Shown here in pieces: positions 34,497 through 44,275 of a stretch of 64,000 bases of DNA. The stretch comes from Bacillus_BD oryzisoli (GTDB lineage Bacteria; Bacillota; Bacilli; Bacillales; Cytobacillaceae): contig NZ_CP137640.1 in NCBI RefSeq assembly GCF_036670025.1, positions 3,754,001-3,818,000 of the forward strand, written 5' to 3'. The first letter of the stretch is position 1, and each line of letters begins with the position of its first letter. Under the pieces are notes generated by a model, which saw only the letters and a list, made by a program, of their open reading frames with translations, searched no databases and was not told the origin of the DNA. Both the position numbers and the translations under genes were made by a program.

Positions 34497-36012
34497 CCTT
34501 TTTCCCTCCTTGCGACATGTATTGCGTTAAATACTTAGGATGGCTTTCAACCGCAGCTTGATTTGGTTCTCCTAACTGTACAAGCCAAAGATAGAGAATC
34601 GTAAACCCTCTTGAAGTTCGATTTCGAGACAGCCATAGACCGATCGCACTTCCGATGAACAAAATAAACATAAGGCATAGGAAAGCCGGTATGGAAGGCT
34701 GTGCTCCTGTTCCAATGGTTTCATGTAACAGATGATGAAATCCTGTATGCACTAGGCCATATACCAATGCACCAGCGATAAATAGTATTAATCCAGAAAT
34801 CCGACCGATCCGTCCGTGTCCAAATACGATAAGCTGCATCCAAGCAAACGACACGGAAAAGCCTAAGATGATGGCACTAATCAGCTGATAAGCATCTTCA
34901 GGAGAGGCCGCCCAAAAACCAATCGCTGCTAAGATTCCAAACATGATTCCCGAAAATTTCCCTATGAATGAGGCTGGCTTTTTTGACTTTTTCAATGGTT
35001 GATCATGATGAAGGGCAGAGCCTGCCTGCAAGAAAAGAGTTGATTTAAAGAGACCGTGTAGTACAGCATGAATAATCGCTGCAATATAGGCACCTAACGC
35101 ACACTGAATCAGCATGAATCCCATCTGTGCAATCGTCGATCCTACCAGCTGTCTTTTATAGTCCACTTGAACGAACATAATGCCCGTTCCAATTAATACA
35201 GAAACGGAAGCTAGAATCAGCAACGGAATCTGTGCGATGGATCCGTTAAATAACGGGGCGAAAAGAGTTAGAAGGATCCCGCCAGCATTGACAATACCAG
35301 CATGCATAACTGCTGAAATAGGAGTTGGAGCAACTGCTGAGTCTAATATCCAGCGCTGAAATGGCCATTGCCCTGCCGGAATTAAGACAGATATGACCAG
35401 CAGCAGGTTAATACAGGTTTTTTCCCATGTCTCTAAAAGTGCTAGACTATCTTGGGTCATCACCTGTGACAGCTGCCAGTATCCTGTTGTTTGAGTTAAC
35501 CATAGGATTGCTGCAAGCAGGACAAACCAACTAATTGTAAAATAACGACCCATCGTGGATGCAGCCTTTTTTGCTACTTGCCATTCTTTTTTTAATCTGA
35601 TGGTTAAAGTCAGGCCAAGAAGTGTTGTTCCCCAACAGATTAATAGAAGACGAAGATCGTCGCTGAGCCAAGCAAGTGAGCCGGCAGCCGTAGTAAGTGT
35701 CAAAAGAGAAAAGTATTGACGATAGGAGCGGTCACCAACTAAGAAATGAACGGAGAAGCGTTGTACAATGAGACCCACTGTCAGAACAAATACGGCCATC
35801 AGCCATGTTAAAGTATTAAAATGTAAAGGTCCCCATATGATATTGTCCACATGAAAAATAAGAGCAAGCAGAGCAACAAGCGGAGGCAGTGTTAGCACTC
35901 CAATGTGGATTCGAACATAATTCAATGAGACCTTTGGTATTAATAGAATGATAGAACTGCATAATGAAATGACAAGAAAAATACTGTATAAAATTGGCAG
36001 GTATTCTAACAT
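34471..36012 (-). CDS. dabB: DabB: NdhF/NuoL-like membrane subunit of the DAB carbon pump
   Basis: This 513-residue protein has about 13 hydrophobic segments and proton-channel motifs of complex I antiporter-like subunits: PFQRWILDSAVAPTPISAVMH (NuoL-type, P-T-P-x-S-A) and HAVLHGLFKSTLFLQAGS. It lacks a full respiratory complex around it and instead precedes dabA with a 26-bp overlap, the DAB (MpsAB) arrangement. GGGAGGGGGGAAG stands before the ATG. A terminator-like hairpin 92 bp upstream may attenuate the operon. Confidence 0.9.
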   Translation of the reverse strand: MLEYLPILYSIFLVISLCSSIILLIPKVSLNYVRIHIGVLTLPPLVALLALIFHVDNIIWGPLHFNTLTWLMAVFVLTVGLIVQRFSVHFLVGDRSYRQYFSLLTLTTAAGSLAWLSDDLRLLLICWGTTLLGLTLTIRLKKEWQVAKKAASTMGRYFTISWFVLLAAILWLTQTTGYWQLSQVMTQDSLALLETWEKTCINLLLVISVLIPAGQWPFQRWILDSAVAPTPISAVMHAGIVNAGGILLTLFAPLFNGSIAQIPLLILASVSVLIGTGIMFVQVDYKRQLVGSTIAQMGFMLIQCALGAYIAAIIHAVLHGLFKSTLFLQAGSALHHDQPLKKSKKPASFIGKFSGIMFGILAAIGFWAASPEDAYQLISAIILGFSVSFAWMQLIVFGHGRIGRISGLILFIAGALVYGLVHTGFHHLLHETIGTGAQPSIPAFLCLMFILFIGSAIGLWLSRNRTSRGFTILYLWLVQLGEPNQAAVESHPKYLTQYMSQGGKKDEFSINIK

Positions 36013-36103
36013 CTTCCCCCCTCCCTTTCATGCATGCGATAATGGTTTTTCAAATCCTTCATGTAGCAACTTCCTTTCAAGCTCATAATCTTAAAAAAAC
36101 AAA

Positions 36104-36170
36104 AAACCGACAACTTCAATGATTTAATAGTCAGTTTATGACCATTAAATACATAGGAAATTGTCGGTTT
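36104..36170 (-). terminator. terminator-like hairpin upstream of dabB
   Basis: On the minus strand AAACCGACAA pairs with TTGTCGGTTT and is followed by TTTGTTTTTTT. An inner ATTTAAT/ATTAAAT stem is present. It lies about 290 bp after nagB and 92 bp before dabB, so it either ends nagB transcripts or attenuates dabB. The 36171-36456 stretch upstream shows no gene. Confidence 0.7.
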
Positions 36171-36456
36171 ACTATCAACTAGCCCTTTTAAGGCTTTTAT
36201 CAGTCTACCTTCATATGAAATTATCAGAAGGGGAAATATCCCCAAATTACTTTATCGAATCCCTGTTTATATAGATTTATTTTTTCATCTACTCAATGAT
36301 GATTCATTAACTAAATGCTAAAATAATCGTATATTGATAGGAAAAATTTATAAAATTAATATAGGTGTTATATTACTCTTGTTCAAAGATTCTGTCAAGT
36401 ATTGACTTTTGATTTTTTGCTTTTTTTTATACTAGTTCCTCAGACTTTACTTTTGT

Positions 36457-37194
36457 TTAACAATGAACCTTTTTCGCTGCGAGTGCTGCATGATCCGCAA
36501 TAATTGTTACGTTTAGATGTTTTTTTAATACAGATACAGGATTTTTTTCTGTTATGTCACCTTCAAGCAGTTGTGCTAAAGCCTCACTCTTTTTTTCGCC
36601 TGAAACAAGGAGCAGAATTTCCCTTGCCTTCATAATGGTAGCAATCCCCATTGAAATTGCCTTTGTTGGTACTTGTTCCAGACTGGAGAAATACCTGGCA
36701 TTAGCTTCCCTTGTAGATGGTGTCAACTCAACTACATGTGTCTTCGAGTCAAATGGCGTACCCGGTTCATTAAATCCGATATGTCCATTGCTTCCAATTC
36801 CAAGCAGCTGCAAGTCGATTCCGCTTTTGTCTTCAAGCAGCTTTTCATAGTCCAGGCATTCTTGCTTAATATCACGGGCGTTACCGCGAGGAACATAGGT
36901 GTTTGATTTCTGAATATCAATATGGTCAAACAGCTTTTTATTCATAAAATAACGATAGCTGTTCGGATGATCCCCTGCAAGGCCGACGTACTCATCCAGA
37001 TTAAACGTTGTCACATGGCGATAAGATGTATCATTCTGCATGTAGTCTTCAATTAAATTGCGATAGGTACCTTCGGGTGTACCGCCGGTAGCCAGTCCAA
37101 GCGTGATTTTTTTCGATGTATGGATTTTATTGGCAAGATATTCTGCAGCCTTTGCACTCATTTCCTCATAGTCTTTTGCTTCAATCAATTTCAT
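36457..37194 (-). CDS. nagB: glucosamine-6-phosphate deaminase
   Basis: Starting at MKLIEAKDYEEM (ATG at 37194), 245 residues match NagB closely: LGLATGGTPEGTY (phosphate loop), TTFNLDEYVGL (catalytic Asp), GIGSNGHIGFNEPG and TREANARYF. It converts glucosamine-6-phosphate to fructose-6-phosphate plus ammonia. The start lies inside the last codons of the decayed nagA (14-base overlap), the ancestral nagA-nagB order. Although nagA is broken, nagB looks intact and could still deaminate glucosamine-6-phosphate from other sources. Confidence 0.95.
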   Translation of the reverse strand: MKLIEAKDYEEMSAKAAEYLANKIHTSKKITLGLATGGTPEGTYRNLIEDYMQNDTSYRHVTTFNLDEYVGLAGDHPNSYRYFMNKKLFDHIDIQKSNTYVPRGNARDIKQECLDYEKLLEDKSGIDLQLLGIGSNGHIGFNEPGTPFDSKTHVVELTPSTREANARYFSSLEQVPTKAISMGIATIMKAREILLLVSGEKKSEALAQLLEGDITEKNPVSVLKKHLNVTIIADHAALAAKKVHC

Positions 37195-38386
37195 GGCCCA
37201 TTTCCTCCTTTTTATATGCAAGCACCCCGCGGCAAAATGTCATGACAATGTCCAAGTTCTCATCAAGAATAACGATATCTCCGTCCTTCCATTTTGCAAT
37301 GCTGCCTTTCCGATCAAAAATGTTTAATTGTTTTGCCGGATTCTCCGAGGCCATTTCAATCACCTCTTCAAGTGTACATCCTGTGTAGTTCAATATATTT
37401 TTTGCGGCGGTCCCGAGTTTTAGAATACTGCCTGCCAGTGTCCCATCACGAAGTACAGCTTTCCCATCTTGTATGGTAACGTCCTGACCTCCTAAATCGT
37501 AGTGGCCGTTTTTCAAGCATTTTGCCCGCATCGAATCCATAATTAAAATCAGACCATGACTGCCTTTTTGCTTATAGGCAAGCTTCACCTTTTCAGGCCG
37601 TACATGAACGCTATCAACAATGATTTCTGCCTTCAATTCATCTGCAGGAAGGCTGCTCCGACGACGCCTGGTTCACGATGGTGCAATCCCCTCATTTGGT
37701 TAAATAGATGTGTCACATGAGTAGCTCCTGCCCTACCGCTTCCATTACCTCATCATAGACCGCATCCGAGTGACCGATAGAAGCGACAACCCCTGTTTCT
37801 TTTAGATAACGTACCAGCTCATACCCTCCTGTTTGTTCGGGAGCCAAGGTGACTAGTTTATTCTATCCTTTGCTATAGACTGTTATTTCTTAAATAGTTC
37901 AAGGTTAGGATCAACAATATGATCTTTTGGTTGTACGCCTGCATTTTTCGGATTGACAAATGGGCCTTCTAGATGAATGCCCATAATTTCCGCTCTGCCA
38001 GCCTCTTGTGGTCTTTCCATATACTTGTTTGCATTTGAAAGTGCCTTTTCAATTTCCGAACGGGTTTGTGTATTCGTAGTGGCTAAAAAACTCGTTGTCC
38101 CTTCAGCAGGAAGTGCTTTTGTCATCATGTCCAGTGATTCCGAGGTCGCATCCATCTCGTCTGCACCACTCACACCGTGAATGTGGACATCAATGAAACC
38201 GGGAACTGCTATATAGTTGGAAGAAAGAGCAATGATCTCACATGGCTCCTCCTCTACTAATTCCTCCAATGGTCCAATCTCGATTACTTTTTGCTCCTTT
38301 AGCTTTATATATCCGTACTCTATTTTCCTATTCTCAGAATAAATTTGAATACCCTTTAGTAAAATGGTTCTATTAGGCTGATTCAT
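37181..38386 (-). pseudogene. nagA: N-acetylglucosamine-6-phosphate deacetylase, decayed
   Basis: The N-terminal 167 residues (IDVHIHGVSGADEMDA, GIHLEGPFVNPKNAG) and the C-terminal 151 residues (DELKAEIIVDSVHVRP, LPAS-type end) are clearly NagA. Between 37637 and 37882 the remaining NagA sequence is readable only by switching frames. FKK is followed by TAA where Trp-Gln is expected, and a second stop falls before VTLAPEQTGGYELV. Frameshifts follow after GHSDAVYDEVMEA and after EPGVVGAAFL. At least four lesions make this a pseudogene, not a sequencing slip. Confidence 0.9.
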
Positions 38387-38460
38387 CTTTATTTCATCCT
38401 AACAATTCCGTTCATGCATTTCATCATTTACGCGGGAAGCTCCTTTTGACTCTTCAATTG

Positions 38461-38487
38461 AAAAAAGGATAGCAAACACACTATCCT
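38461..38487 (-). terminator. intrinsic terminator after scrB
   Basis: On the minus strand AGGATAG pairs with CTATCCT around an 8-base loop and is followed by TTTTT. Confidence 0.75.
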
Positions 38488-38567
38488 CCAAAATGGCTTA
38501 ACGGTTAATAAAATGATGGTTATAATAAAAAGATTAAATTAACTATGTCAGGTCATTTCATGCCCAC

Positions 38568-40001
38568 TTAACCAAGGTTCCACTTGGTTATCTTAAACTC
38601 CCCCTCACCGTGAATGATAATCGTATCGTCCTTTGGATTTGGAAAGTAACGGGCGGTAAAAACCTCTTCACCCTCATTAATAAAAATCTCTAATGAAGAG
38701 TGATCCATAAAAATATGAAGATTTGATACAGAAGATATTTTGCAGGTTCTTGTTTCTAAAGCACTAGTCTTTAGATTTCTCCTTTGCAAACGTATTTCCC
38801 CTTTATCCGAATCAAGAATGAGGTTGGCTTCATTCCGGAAAGAGATTTGAAATGGTTCTTTTCCCATGTTTAGTAATTCAAGGAGTAATTCGGATGATTG
38901 ACCCCCTTCAATATGAACAGGTTTTCCTTTCATCTTGTCTATTTTCACTTCTAGCTTATCTTTTCGAAGCGTTTTTAATTCGTCCACCGGAGCTTGATAA
39001 ATTTTGCCTTCTTTAAGCTGTAATACTCTTGGTATCGTTAAGGCATGCACCCAATGATTAGATATCGTCGGTTGATAGATTTCCATTTCATCTGTTATTC
39101 CCATCCAGCCATAAAGAATCGTTCTTCCCGATTCATCTGTAAATGTTTGCGGGGCATAAAAGTCAAAACCTCGATCTAACTCTGTAAAAGACCCATGCTG
39201 AAAGTCCGAATGATCATAGTCTAATTCTCCAATAAAATACCCTGATTGAAATAAATTCTGGTATATATAGCCGGATGGCTTCAGCCCCTGTGGTGAAACC
39301 AATAATACATCCTTCCCATTTAAATGAATAAGATCTGGGCATTCCCACATATAGCCGAAATCGCCAATCCCATTCATTCCTGAGCCAGCAATGTTTCCTA
39401 ATTCCTCCCAATGATATAAGTCTTTTGAAGTGAACAAAACGACAGTTCCTTTTTCATCCAACGTCTGGGCACCAACAACCATATACCAGCGATCATCTTT
39501 TTTCCAAACCTTCGGGTCACGAAAATGCGCAGTATAGTTTTCCGGAAGCTTTAGGACGGGTCCATGTTTTTCAAAGTGGACCCCATCCGAAGATACCGCT
39601 ATGCATTGATAGGTTTCTCGTGTACCGTCTTCTCTCTTAACATTTCCCGTATAAAAGAGATAAAGCTTTCCATCCGATTCAACGGCGCTCCCCGAATAAC
39701 AGCCGTTTCTTTCATACCATTCACTTGGAGCTAGTGCAATGGGTTCCTCCTGCCAATGAACCATATCACTTGACGTGTAATGCCCCCAAAACTTCGCTCC
39801 ATGCGAGGTCTCAAATGGGTTCCATTGATAAAACACATGGTAAACGCCTTTGTATTGAATTAATCCATTTGGATCATTTAACAAACCAACTGGAGGCATA
39901 AGATGATACGCTAATCGGTAAGGATCATTCTTAACTGTTTCTCTGAATTTTTCCACTTCATTGTAAGCCTTTTGAACAAGGAGACCTTCTTTCTCTTTCA
40001 T
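38568..40001 (-). CDS. scrB: sucrose-6-phosphate hydrolase (GH32)
   Basis: The ATG at 40001 (GGGAGGTTAGCC upstream) gives 477 residues of a GH32 invertase. LLNDPNG holds the nucleophile Asp, FRDPKVW is the RDP motif, and WECPDL holds the acid/base Glu. A C-terminal beta-sandwich (from ~330) completes the family architecture. It cleaves sucrose-6-phosphate delivered by the PTS permease encoded immediately upstream to glucose-6-phosphate and fructose. It is the last gene of the scrR-scrA-scrB set. Confidence 0.93.
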   Translation of the reverse strand: MKEKEGLLVQKAYNEVEKFRETVKNDPYRLAYHLMPPVGLLNDPNGLIQYKGVYHVFYQWNPFETSHGAKFWGHYTSSDMVHWQEEPIALAPSEWYERNGCYSGSAVESDGKLYLFYTGNVKREDGTRETYQCIAVSSDGVHFEKHGPVLKLPENYTAHFRDPKVWKKDDRWYMVVGAQTLDEKGTVVLFTSKDLYHWEELGNIAGSGMNGIGDFGYMWECPDLIHLNGKDVLLVSPQGLKPSGYIYQNLFQSGYFIGELDYDHSDFQHGSFTELDRGFDFYAPQTFTDESGRTILYGWMGITDEMEIYQPTISNHWVHALTIPRVLQLKEGKIYQAPVDELKTLRKDKLEVKIDKMKGKPVHIEGGQSSELLLELLNMGKEPFQISFRNEANLILDSDKGEIRLQRRNLKTSALETRTCKISSVSNLHIFMDHSSLEIFINEGEEVFTARYFPNPKDDTIIIHGEGEFKITKWNLG

Positions 40002-40034
40002 GGCTAACCTCCCTAGCTGTGTCTTCAAAAAGAA

Positions 40035-40056
40035 AAGGCAAGATTGAACTTGCCTT
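40035..40056 (-). terminator. short hairpin between scrA and scrB
   Basis: AAGGCAAG pairs with CTTGCCTT around a 6-base loop, with TTTTC on the minus strand. It probably gives partial termination or transcript processing inside the operon. Confidence 0.5.
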
Positions 40057-40063
40057 CCCCATC

Positions 40064-41467
40064 CTATTGTTCAATTTCATTCTTTACTTTATCTGAATAA
40101 CCGAACATCCAAGTCAGGATAAAGGCTACAGCAATCGCAATGACGTTTACTAAAATATATTGGAGTATTTGTCCATTTAAATAAAGCAGGGCGCCGGGAA
40201 TCACTGTCACCGCCATACCTGTTGCCTTTAATCCAAGAATTGAGGCAGTAAATCCACCTGCCGCACCGCCAATTAGTCCCATAATAAATGGTTTACCGTA
40301 ACGCAGGTTAACCCCGAAAATAGCTGGTTCCGTAATTCCTAAAAAGGCTGAGAAAGAAGAAGGCAGGGCCAGTGCTTTTAATTTAGCGGACTTTGTCTTT
40401 AGTCCAACTGCTAGTGCCGCTCCACCCTGGGCAGCAACCGCGCAAGTTACAATGGCGTTGTAAGGATTATTTTTGAACTCAGCTAGCAATTGAATTTCTA
40501 ACATGTTGAAAACATGGTGAACACCTGTTATAACAATAAGCTGATTCAACCCGCCAATTAAAAATCCACTAATCCCAAACGGCCATGAAAGAACGTATGT
40601 CGCCACGGTTAAAATTCCTTGTTCCACAGTATGGAAGATCGGACCAATGATTAATAAAGATAAAACAATCATAATTAGAAGTGTAAGAAACGGCGTAATA
40701 ATTAAATCCAAAGCTTCAGGCACGCGTTTTCTTATCGCTCTTTCAAGTTTTGCTCCAATAATTCCGGCAATAAATGCTGGTATGACAGAACCTTGGTAAC
40801 CAACAACTGGAATAAAGTCAAAGAAACGAAGGGCCTCTGCATCACCGCCTGCAACCGCATACGCATTCGGTAAAGCAGGTGAAACAAGCATCAGTCCTAG
40901 TATTAATCCAATAATCGGTGTTCCTCCAAAAACTCTAAAAGTTGACCAAGCAACAAGAGCCGGCAGGAAAACAAAGGCTGTATCTGTCAACACTTGAGTA
41001 AATAGCAGGAAGTTCTGTGAAACATCGTCAGGACTCATGCCGAATAAAGCTAGTATTTGTTCCTGCATGACTAATCCGCGCAGGCCCATAAATAGCCCCG
41101 TAGCTACCAGGACAGGGATAATCGGAACAAATACATCCCCAAAGGTTCGAATCGCCCGTTGAAATTTAGAACCGCTTTTTACTGCTTCTTTTTTTAGATC
41201 AGATGTGGACTTTGTATCCAGACCAAGGCTGGATACTTCTTCATAAATTTTATTGACCGTACCGGTACCGAAGATAATTTGATATTGTCCGGAATTAAAG
41301 AAAGCTCCCTTTACCTTGTTAATCTGCTCAACTTGTTCCTGGTTGATTTTTTCCTTATCATTGACCATTATGCGAAGTCTAGTTGCACAGTGGGCGACCG
41401 ATTGAACATTCTCTTTGCCCCCGACTGCTTCTATCACGCTTTCCGCAATTTTTCGGTTTTCTGACAT
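40064..41467 (-). CDS. scrA: sucrose-specific PTS permease, EIIBC
   Basis: The ATG at 41467 (AGGGGGGAATAAC upstream) gives 467 residues. The IIB domain with phospho-cysteine in SVAHCATRLR is followed by a IIC domain of about ten membrane segments with GITEPAIFGVNLR and the HHVFNMLE loop. There is no IIA domain, so a glucose-type IIA from elsewhere is needed, as for B. subtilis SacP. It imports sucrose as sucrose-6-phosphate for ScrB. Upstream operators suggest repression by the LacI-type ScrR. Confidence 0.92.
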   Translation of the reverse strand: MSENRKIAESVIEAVGGKENVQSVAHCATRLRIMVNDKEKINQEQVEQINKVKGAFFNSGQYQIIFGTGTVNKIYEEVSSLGLDTKSTSDLKKEAVKSGSKFQRAIRTFGDVFVPIIPVLVATGLFMGLRGLVMQEQILALFGMSPDDVSQNFLLFTQVLTDTAFVFLPALVAWSTFRVFGGTPIIGLILGLMLVSPALPNAYAVAGGDAEALRFFDFIPVVGYQGSVIPAFIAGIIGAKLERAIRKRVPEALDLIITPFLTLLIMIVLSLLIIGPIFHTVEQGILTVATYVLSWPFGISGFLIGGLNQLIVITGVHHVFNMLEIQLLAEFKNNPYNAIVTCAVAAQGGAALAVGLKTKSAKLKALALPSSFSAFLGITEPAIFGVNLRYGKPFIMGLIGGAAGGFTASILGLKATGMAVTVIPGALLYLNGQILQYILVNVIAIAVAFILTWMFGYSDKVKNEIEQ

Positions 41468-41491
41468 GTTATTCCCCCCTATTTTACATTT

Positions 41492-41713
41492 GAAACCGAT
41501 TCCATAATTTCTATATAATTTATGAATATCTTTTGGAACGATATTCATTATTATTCTTTTATTTTCGTAGGGAATCGATTCCATACCTTTTAAAAAAATA
41601 GAATATTGATTAATATTGAGTTATTTTACGCGTTCATTATGGAATCGATTCCACAAAACTTAAAAATAAAGTGTAATCGTAAAATCCATTCTGCATAGTA
41701 TGGAATCGATTAC
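41492..41713. promoter_or_regulatory. four GGAATCGATTCC-type operators upstream of scrA
   Basis: Palindromes at 41492-41503 (GAAACCGATTCC), 41571-41582 and 41641-41652 (both perfect GGAATCGATTCC) and 41702-41713 (GGAATCGATTAC) fill the scrR-scrA gap at roughly 60-80 bp spacing. Central CGAT symmetry is typical of LacI-family operators, here presumably for ScrR. Confidence 0.85.
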
Positions 41714-41720
41714 ACTGTTA

Positions 41721-42710
41721 TTATATACTGGACCGTTCTAGAAGTCTATACTTAATCGTCCTAATTGTTTCATGGTAATTCCCACCATTTATTTGCTCTA
41801 ACAATAAATTAGCCGCCTCACGCCCTGCATCTTCTATTGAAAAATCGATCGTTGTTAACGCTGGGGTAATAAATTTAGATAGTTCAGACGCTCCCATCCC
41901 TGCAACTGCGATATCATCAGGTATAGATAAACATATTTCTTTGATATATTGTATCGCTCCAATCGCCAATCGGTCCGTTACAGCAAGTACTGCATCGGGC
42001 TTTTGTTTAGAAAGAGCCATAATAGCCTTCATACTTTGATAACCGGAAACTACGTCAAATTTTCCTTTTTGGATCCAGCTTTCCTCTACAGGTAAATGAT
42101 TTTCTTTCATTGCATCTAAATAGCCTGATTTCCGACAATATCCAACAGATCTATCCTTTTCGTCTACCCCGATAAAGGCAATGTTTTTATTCCCTTTTTT
42201 AATTAAGTAATGAACCATTTCTTTGGAAGCTTGATAGTCATCAAAGAGGACATTGGCTAATCCGGAGATATATTGTCCAACTGTAACAAATGGGATTTTT
42301 AACTTGAAAATCTCTTCAACTAATGTCCGATTGATATTAGTCGCTGATAAAATAATTCCATCGACATGTCTGCTTTTTAGCAGCTTTAAATATTCGATCT
42401 CTTTCTCAGGTTCAAGATTTGTATTCGTCAGTAGAATTTGATAACCTTCCATTGCAAATATTTCGTCCAATCCCTTTACAAGACGACTCGATGTTTCCGT
42501 ACTAATTTTAGGGAGAATGACGCCAATCACCTTTGTCTTTTTTGTACGTAATGCCTTAGCATTTTCACTAGGAATGTACCCCGTCTCTTCAATTACCTTT
42601 AATACTCTTTTTTTAGCTTCCTCACTAACATAACCAGAGCTATTTAGGACTCTGGAAACCGTTGTCCGAGATACATTTGCCCTTTCAGCTATTTCTTTAA
42701 TCGTTATCAT
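41721..42710 (-). CDS. scrR: LacI-family sucrose operon repressor
   Basis: From the ATG at 42710 (GGGGGACATTAC upstream) 329 residues form a LacI-type regulator. The helix-turn-helix is TIKEIAERANVSRTTVSRVLN, the hinge region YIPSENAKALR, and the periplasmic-binding-like core starts VIGVILPKI. It lies directly upstream of scrA and its predicted operators and is transcribed in the same direction. The operator nearest its stop could also block read-through. Effector probably sucrose-6-phosphate or a related sugar phosphate (inferred). Confidence 0.88.
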   Translation of the reverse strand: MITIKEIAERANVSRTTVSRVLNSSGYVSEEAKKRVLKVIEETGYIPSENAKALRTKKTKVIGVILPKISTETSSRLVKGLDEIFAMEGYQILLTNTNLEPEKEIEYLKLLKSRHVDGIILSATNINRTLVEEIFKLKIPFVTVGQYISGLANVLFDDYQASKEMVHYLIKKGNKNIAFIGVDEKDRSVGYCRKSGYLDAMKENHLPVEESWIQKGKFDVVSGYQSMKAIMALSKQKPDAVLAVTDRLAIGAIQYIKEICLSIPDDIAVAGMGASELSKFITPALTTIDFSIEDAGREAANLLLEQINGGNYHETIRTIKYRLLERSSI

Positions 42711-42795
42711 GTAATGTCCCCCGAACCACAACAATTGTCATACAACTATTTTACACAAATTAGCATAAAAGAAAAGAGGCCAGAAAAGAACCAGA

Positions 42796-42848
42796 GGGAC
42801 AGGTCCCTTGTTCCAATTAGTTAGATTTTGGGACGCAGTGCCTGTCCC
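42796..42848. repeat. hairpin element GGGACAGG...CCTGTCCC
   Basis: GGGACAGG pairs with CCTGTCCC, with an inner TCCC/GGGA pair. It lies between scrR and the HXXEE gene and may end the latter. It resembles other GGGAC-type hairpins in this window. Confidence 0.6.
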
Positions 42849-42856
42849 TGTGTATC

Positions 42857-43393
42857 TTAATCTGGTAAAATTTTGACTGACAACTGATGACCAAACCATA
42901 CAATCGCGATACTAATGAGTCCATATGGCAGATTAATAGCCAAATCCATAAAGCTAATAATATCTTCATTCAATAATCTGTAAAATAAGTAGACGGAATA
43001 CGGCAGCGTAACGATTATGGCACTGCCCACTCCAAGTGCATAAACACCAAAAAATAGGGTTTGACCGATATGAGAAAATATGTGGAGAAAAAATAATACA
43101 TTTACTCCTAAGAATAAACCGTAAAATCCTTGTTCAGCGGCAAGATACGAAGCGATGATGTAGACAATAAATTGCATAAAGACTGGAATTGAAAATCTTG
43201 CAGCATTTGTTTTTGATAAATCCTCAAATACTTTAATCATCCTTCCTGGCACCTTTGGTTTTAACCTTACATAATTCTTTTTAAACCAAGCCTCTACAAA
43301 AATAATTTCTTCAAAATCATGCAGTAAAAACGTAATCGGAAAAAACCAAATTAATGTATTCAGGCTAATTTGCGAATGAAGCCATTCCAGCAT
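42857..43393 (-). CDS. HXXEE domain membrane protein
   Basis: The ATG at 43393 (AAGGGGAG upstream) gives 178 residues with about five hydrophobic segments. LLHDFEEIIFVE is the HxxEE signature that defines the family. The family has no established function. It is monocistronic, closed by the hairpin at 42796-42848. Confidence 0.8.
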   Translation of the reverse strand: MLEWLHSQISLNTLIWFFPITFLLHDFEEIIFVEAWFKKNYVRLKPKVPGRMIKVFEDLSKTNAARFSIPVFMQFIVYIIASYLAAEQGFYGLFLGVNVLFFLHIFSHIGQTLFFGVYALGVGSAIIVTLPYSVYLFYRLLNEDIISFMDLAINLPYGLISIAIVWFGHQLSVKILPD

Positions 43394-43565
43394 TACAAGC
43401 TCCCCTTTCTTAAAGTTGAACCTGTTCATTAACAGGAAAAGAAATCAACACTTCTCTTAAGTTTATCTAAAGTTATTATACTTTATCTCCAGATTTTACT
43501 AATATACAATAATCTTACTTATCCCTCCTTGGCAAGGATAATTAGGCTATCTAAAAAATAGAGCA

Positions 43566-43596
43566 AAAACCCCTGCTTTCAAAAAGCAGGGGTTTT
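43566..43596 (-). terminator. intrinsic terminator of the CBO0543 gene group
   Basis: AAAACCCCTGCTTT pairs with AAAGCAGGGGTTTT around a 3-base loop. It is symmetric and lies 130 bp past the stop at 43727. Confidence 0.85.
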
Positions 43597-43726
43597 CATC
43601 CTTTCGTCATAAGAGCTTATTCATACCTTTTTGACGGGAAAAATATCGTTAGGGAAAGATCATATTAAATTGAATCAAAGGAGTTTAGGCAGAGACTCCA
43701 GGTTTATAGTCCAGTCCCATCTTCTA

Positions 43727-44275
43727 TTATCTGTCATTCATACGGGACAATGAACCTATGTCCTTATTTTTGTGGTGGAAAAGAAGGAACTCATAATACA
43801 CTAGGAATAGAGAAATAACGAGCAAATAAGTGGGAAAAGAATAGGCCAATCTCCAACCATGATAGGTAAAGACATGTAATCTTACAATGACAAATTCAAA
43901 ACCAATAGCAAAGAGGGCCCAGCATAAAATATAAAGGACAATCTTCGTTTTCTTCGGTCTAAGCCACTCATAAAAATAAACGCAAAGAAATCCGAACGGA
44001 ATATAAACTCCACTTAATAGAATATCAAACACTTCATACTTCTCCGAATCATTAAGTCGATATACATCATAGGGAGATATGGCAGCAATGCTATGGTCGA
44101 TGATGTTCGGGATAGCCAGACTTAATAGGACAATTAAGCAAGAAACTTCGGCTGGCATTCTTTTAGGCAGCTTCACCAGGAAAAGACTCAATATTAGAAC
44201 AATGATAATAAACCATTCATTTTGATCAAAGTGTTTCGGTAAATATAGAAACATGGGTACCAAAACTCCTTTCAC
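43727..44275 (-). CDS. CBO0543-family-like membrane protein
   Basis: This 182-residue protein has about five hydrophobic helices and the aromatic and charged loops (DVYRLNDSEKYEVFDI, FTYHGWRLAYSFPTYL) seen in CBO0543-type proteins of Bacillaceae. It overlaps the next gene upstream (stop/start at 44272-44275) by 4 bp, so the two are co-translated. Function unknown. Such proteins often occur in tandem, as here. Confidence 0.6.
   Translation of the reverse strand: MKGVLVPMFLYLPKHFDQNEWFIIIVLILSLFLVKLPKRMPAEVSCLIVLLSLAIPNIIDHSIAAISPYDVYRLNDSEKYEVFDILLSGVYIPFGFLCVYFYEWLRPKKTKIVLYILCWALFAIGFEFVIVRLHVFTYHGWRLAYSFPTYLLVISLFLVYYEFLLFHHKNKDIGSLSRMNDR

Noticed and set aside
36006..36245. 79-codon open frame upstream of dabB
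   Set aside because: It runs through the terminator hairpin, has no ribosome site and no recognisable protein.
37181..37636. Separate 151-residue protein
   Set aside because: It is the C-terminal part of the decayed nagA, not an independent gene.
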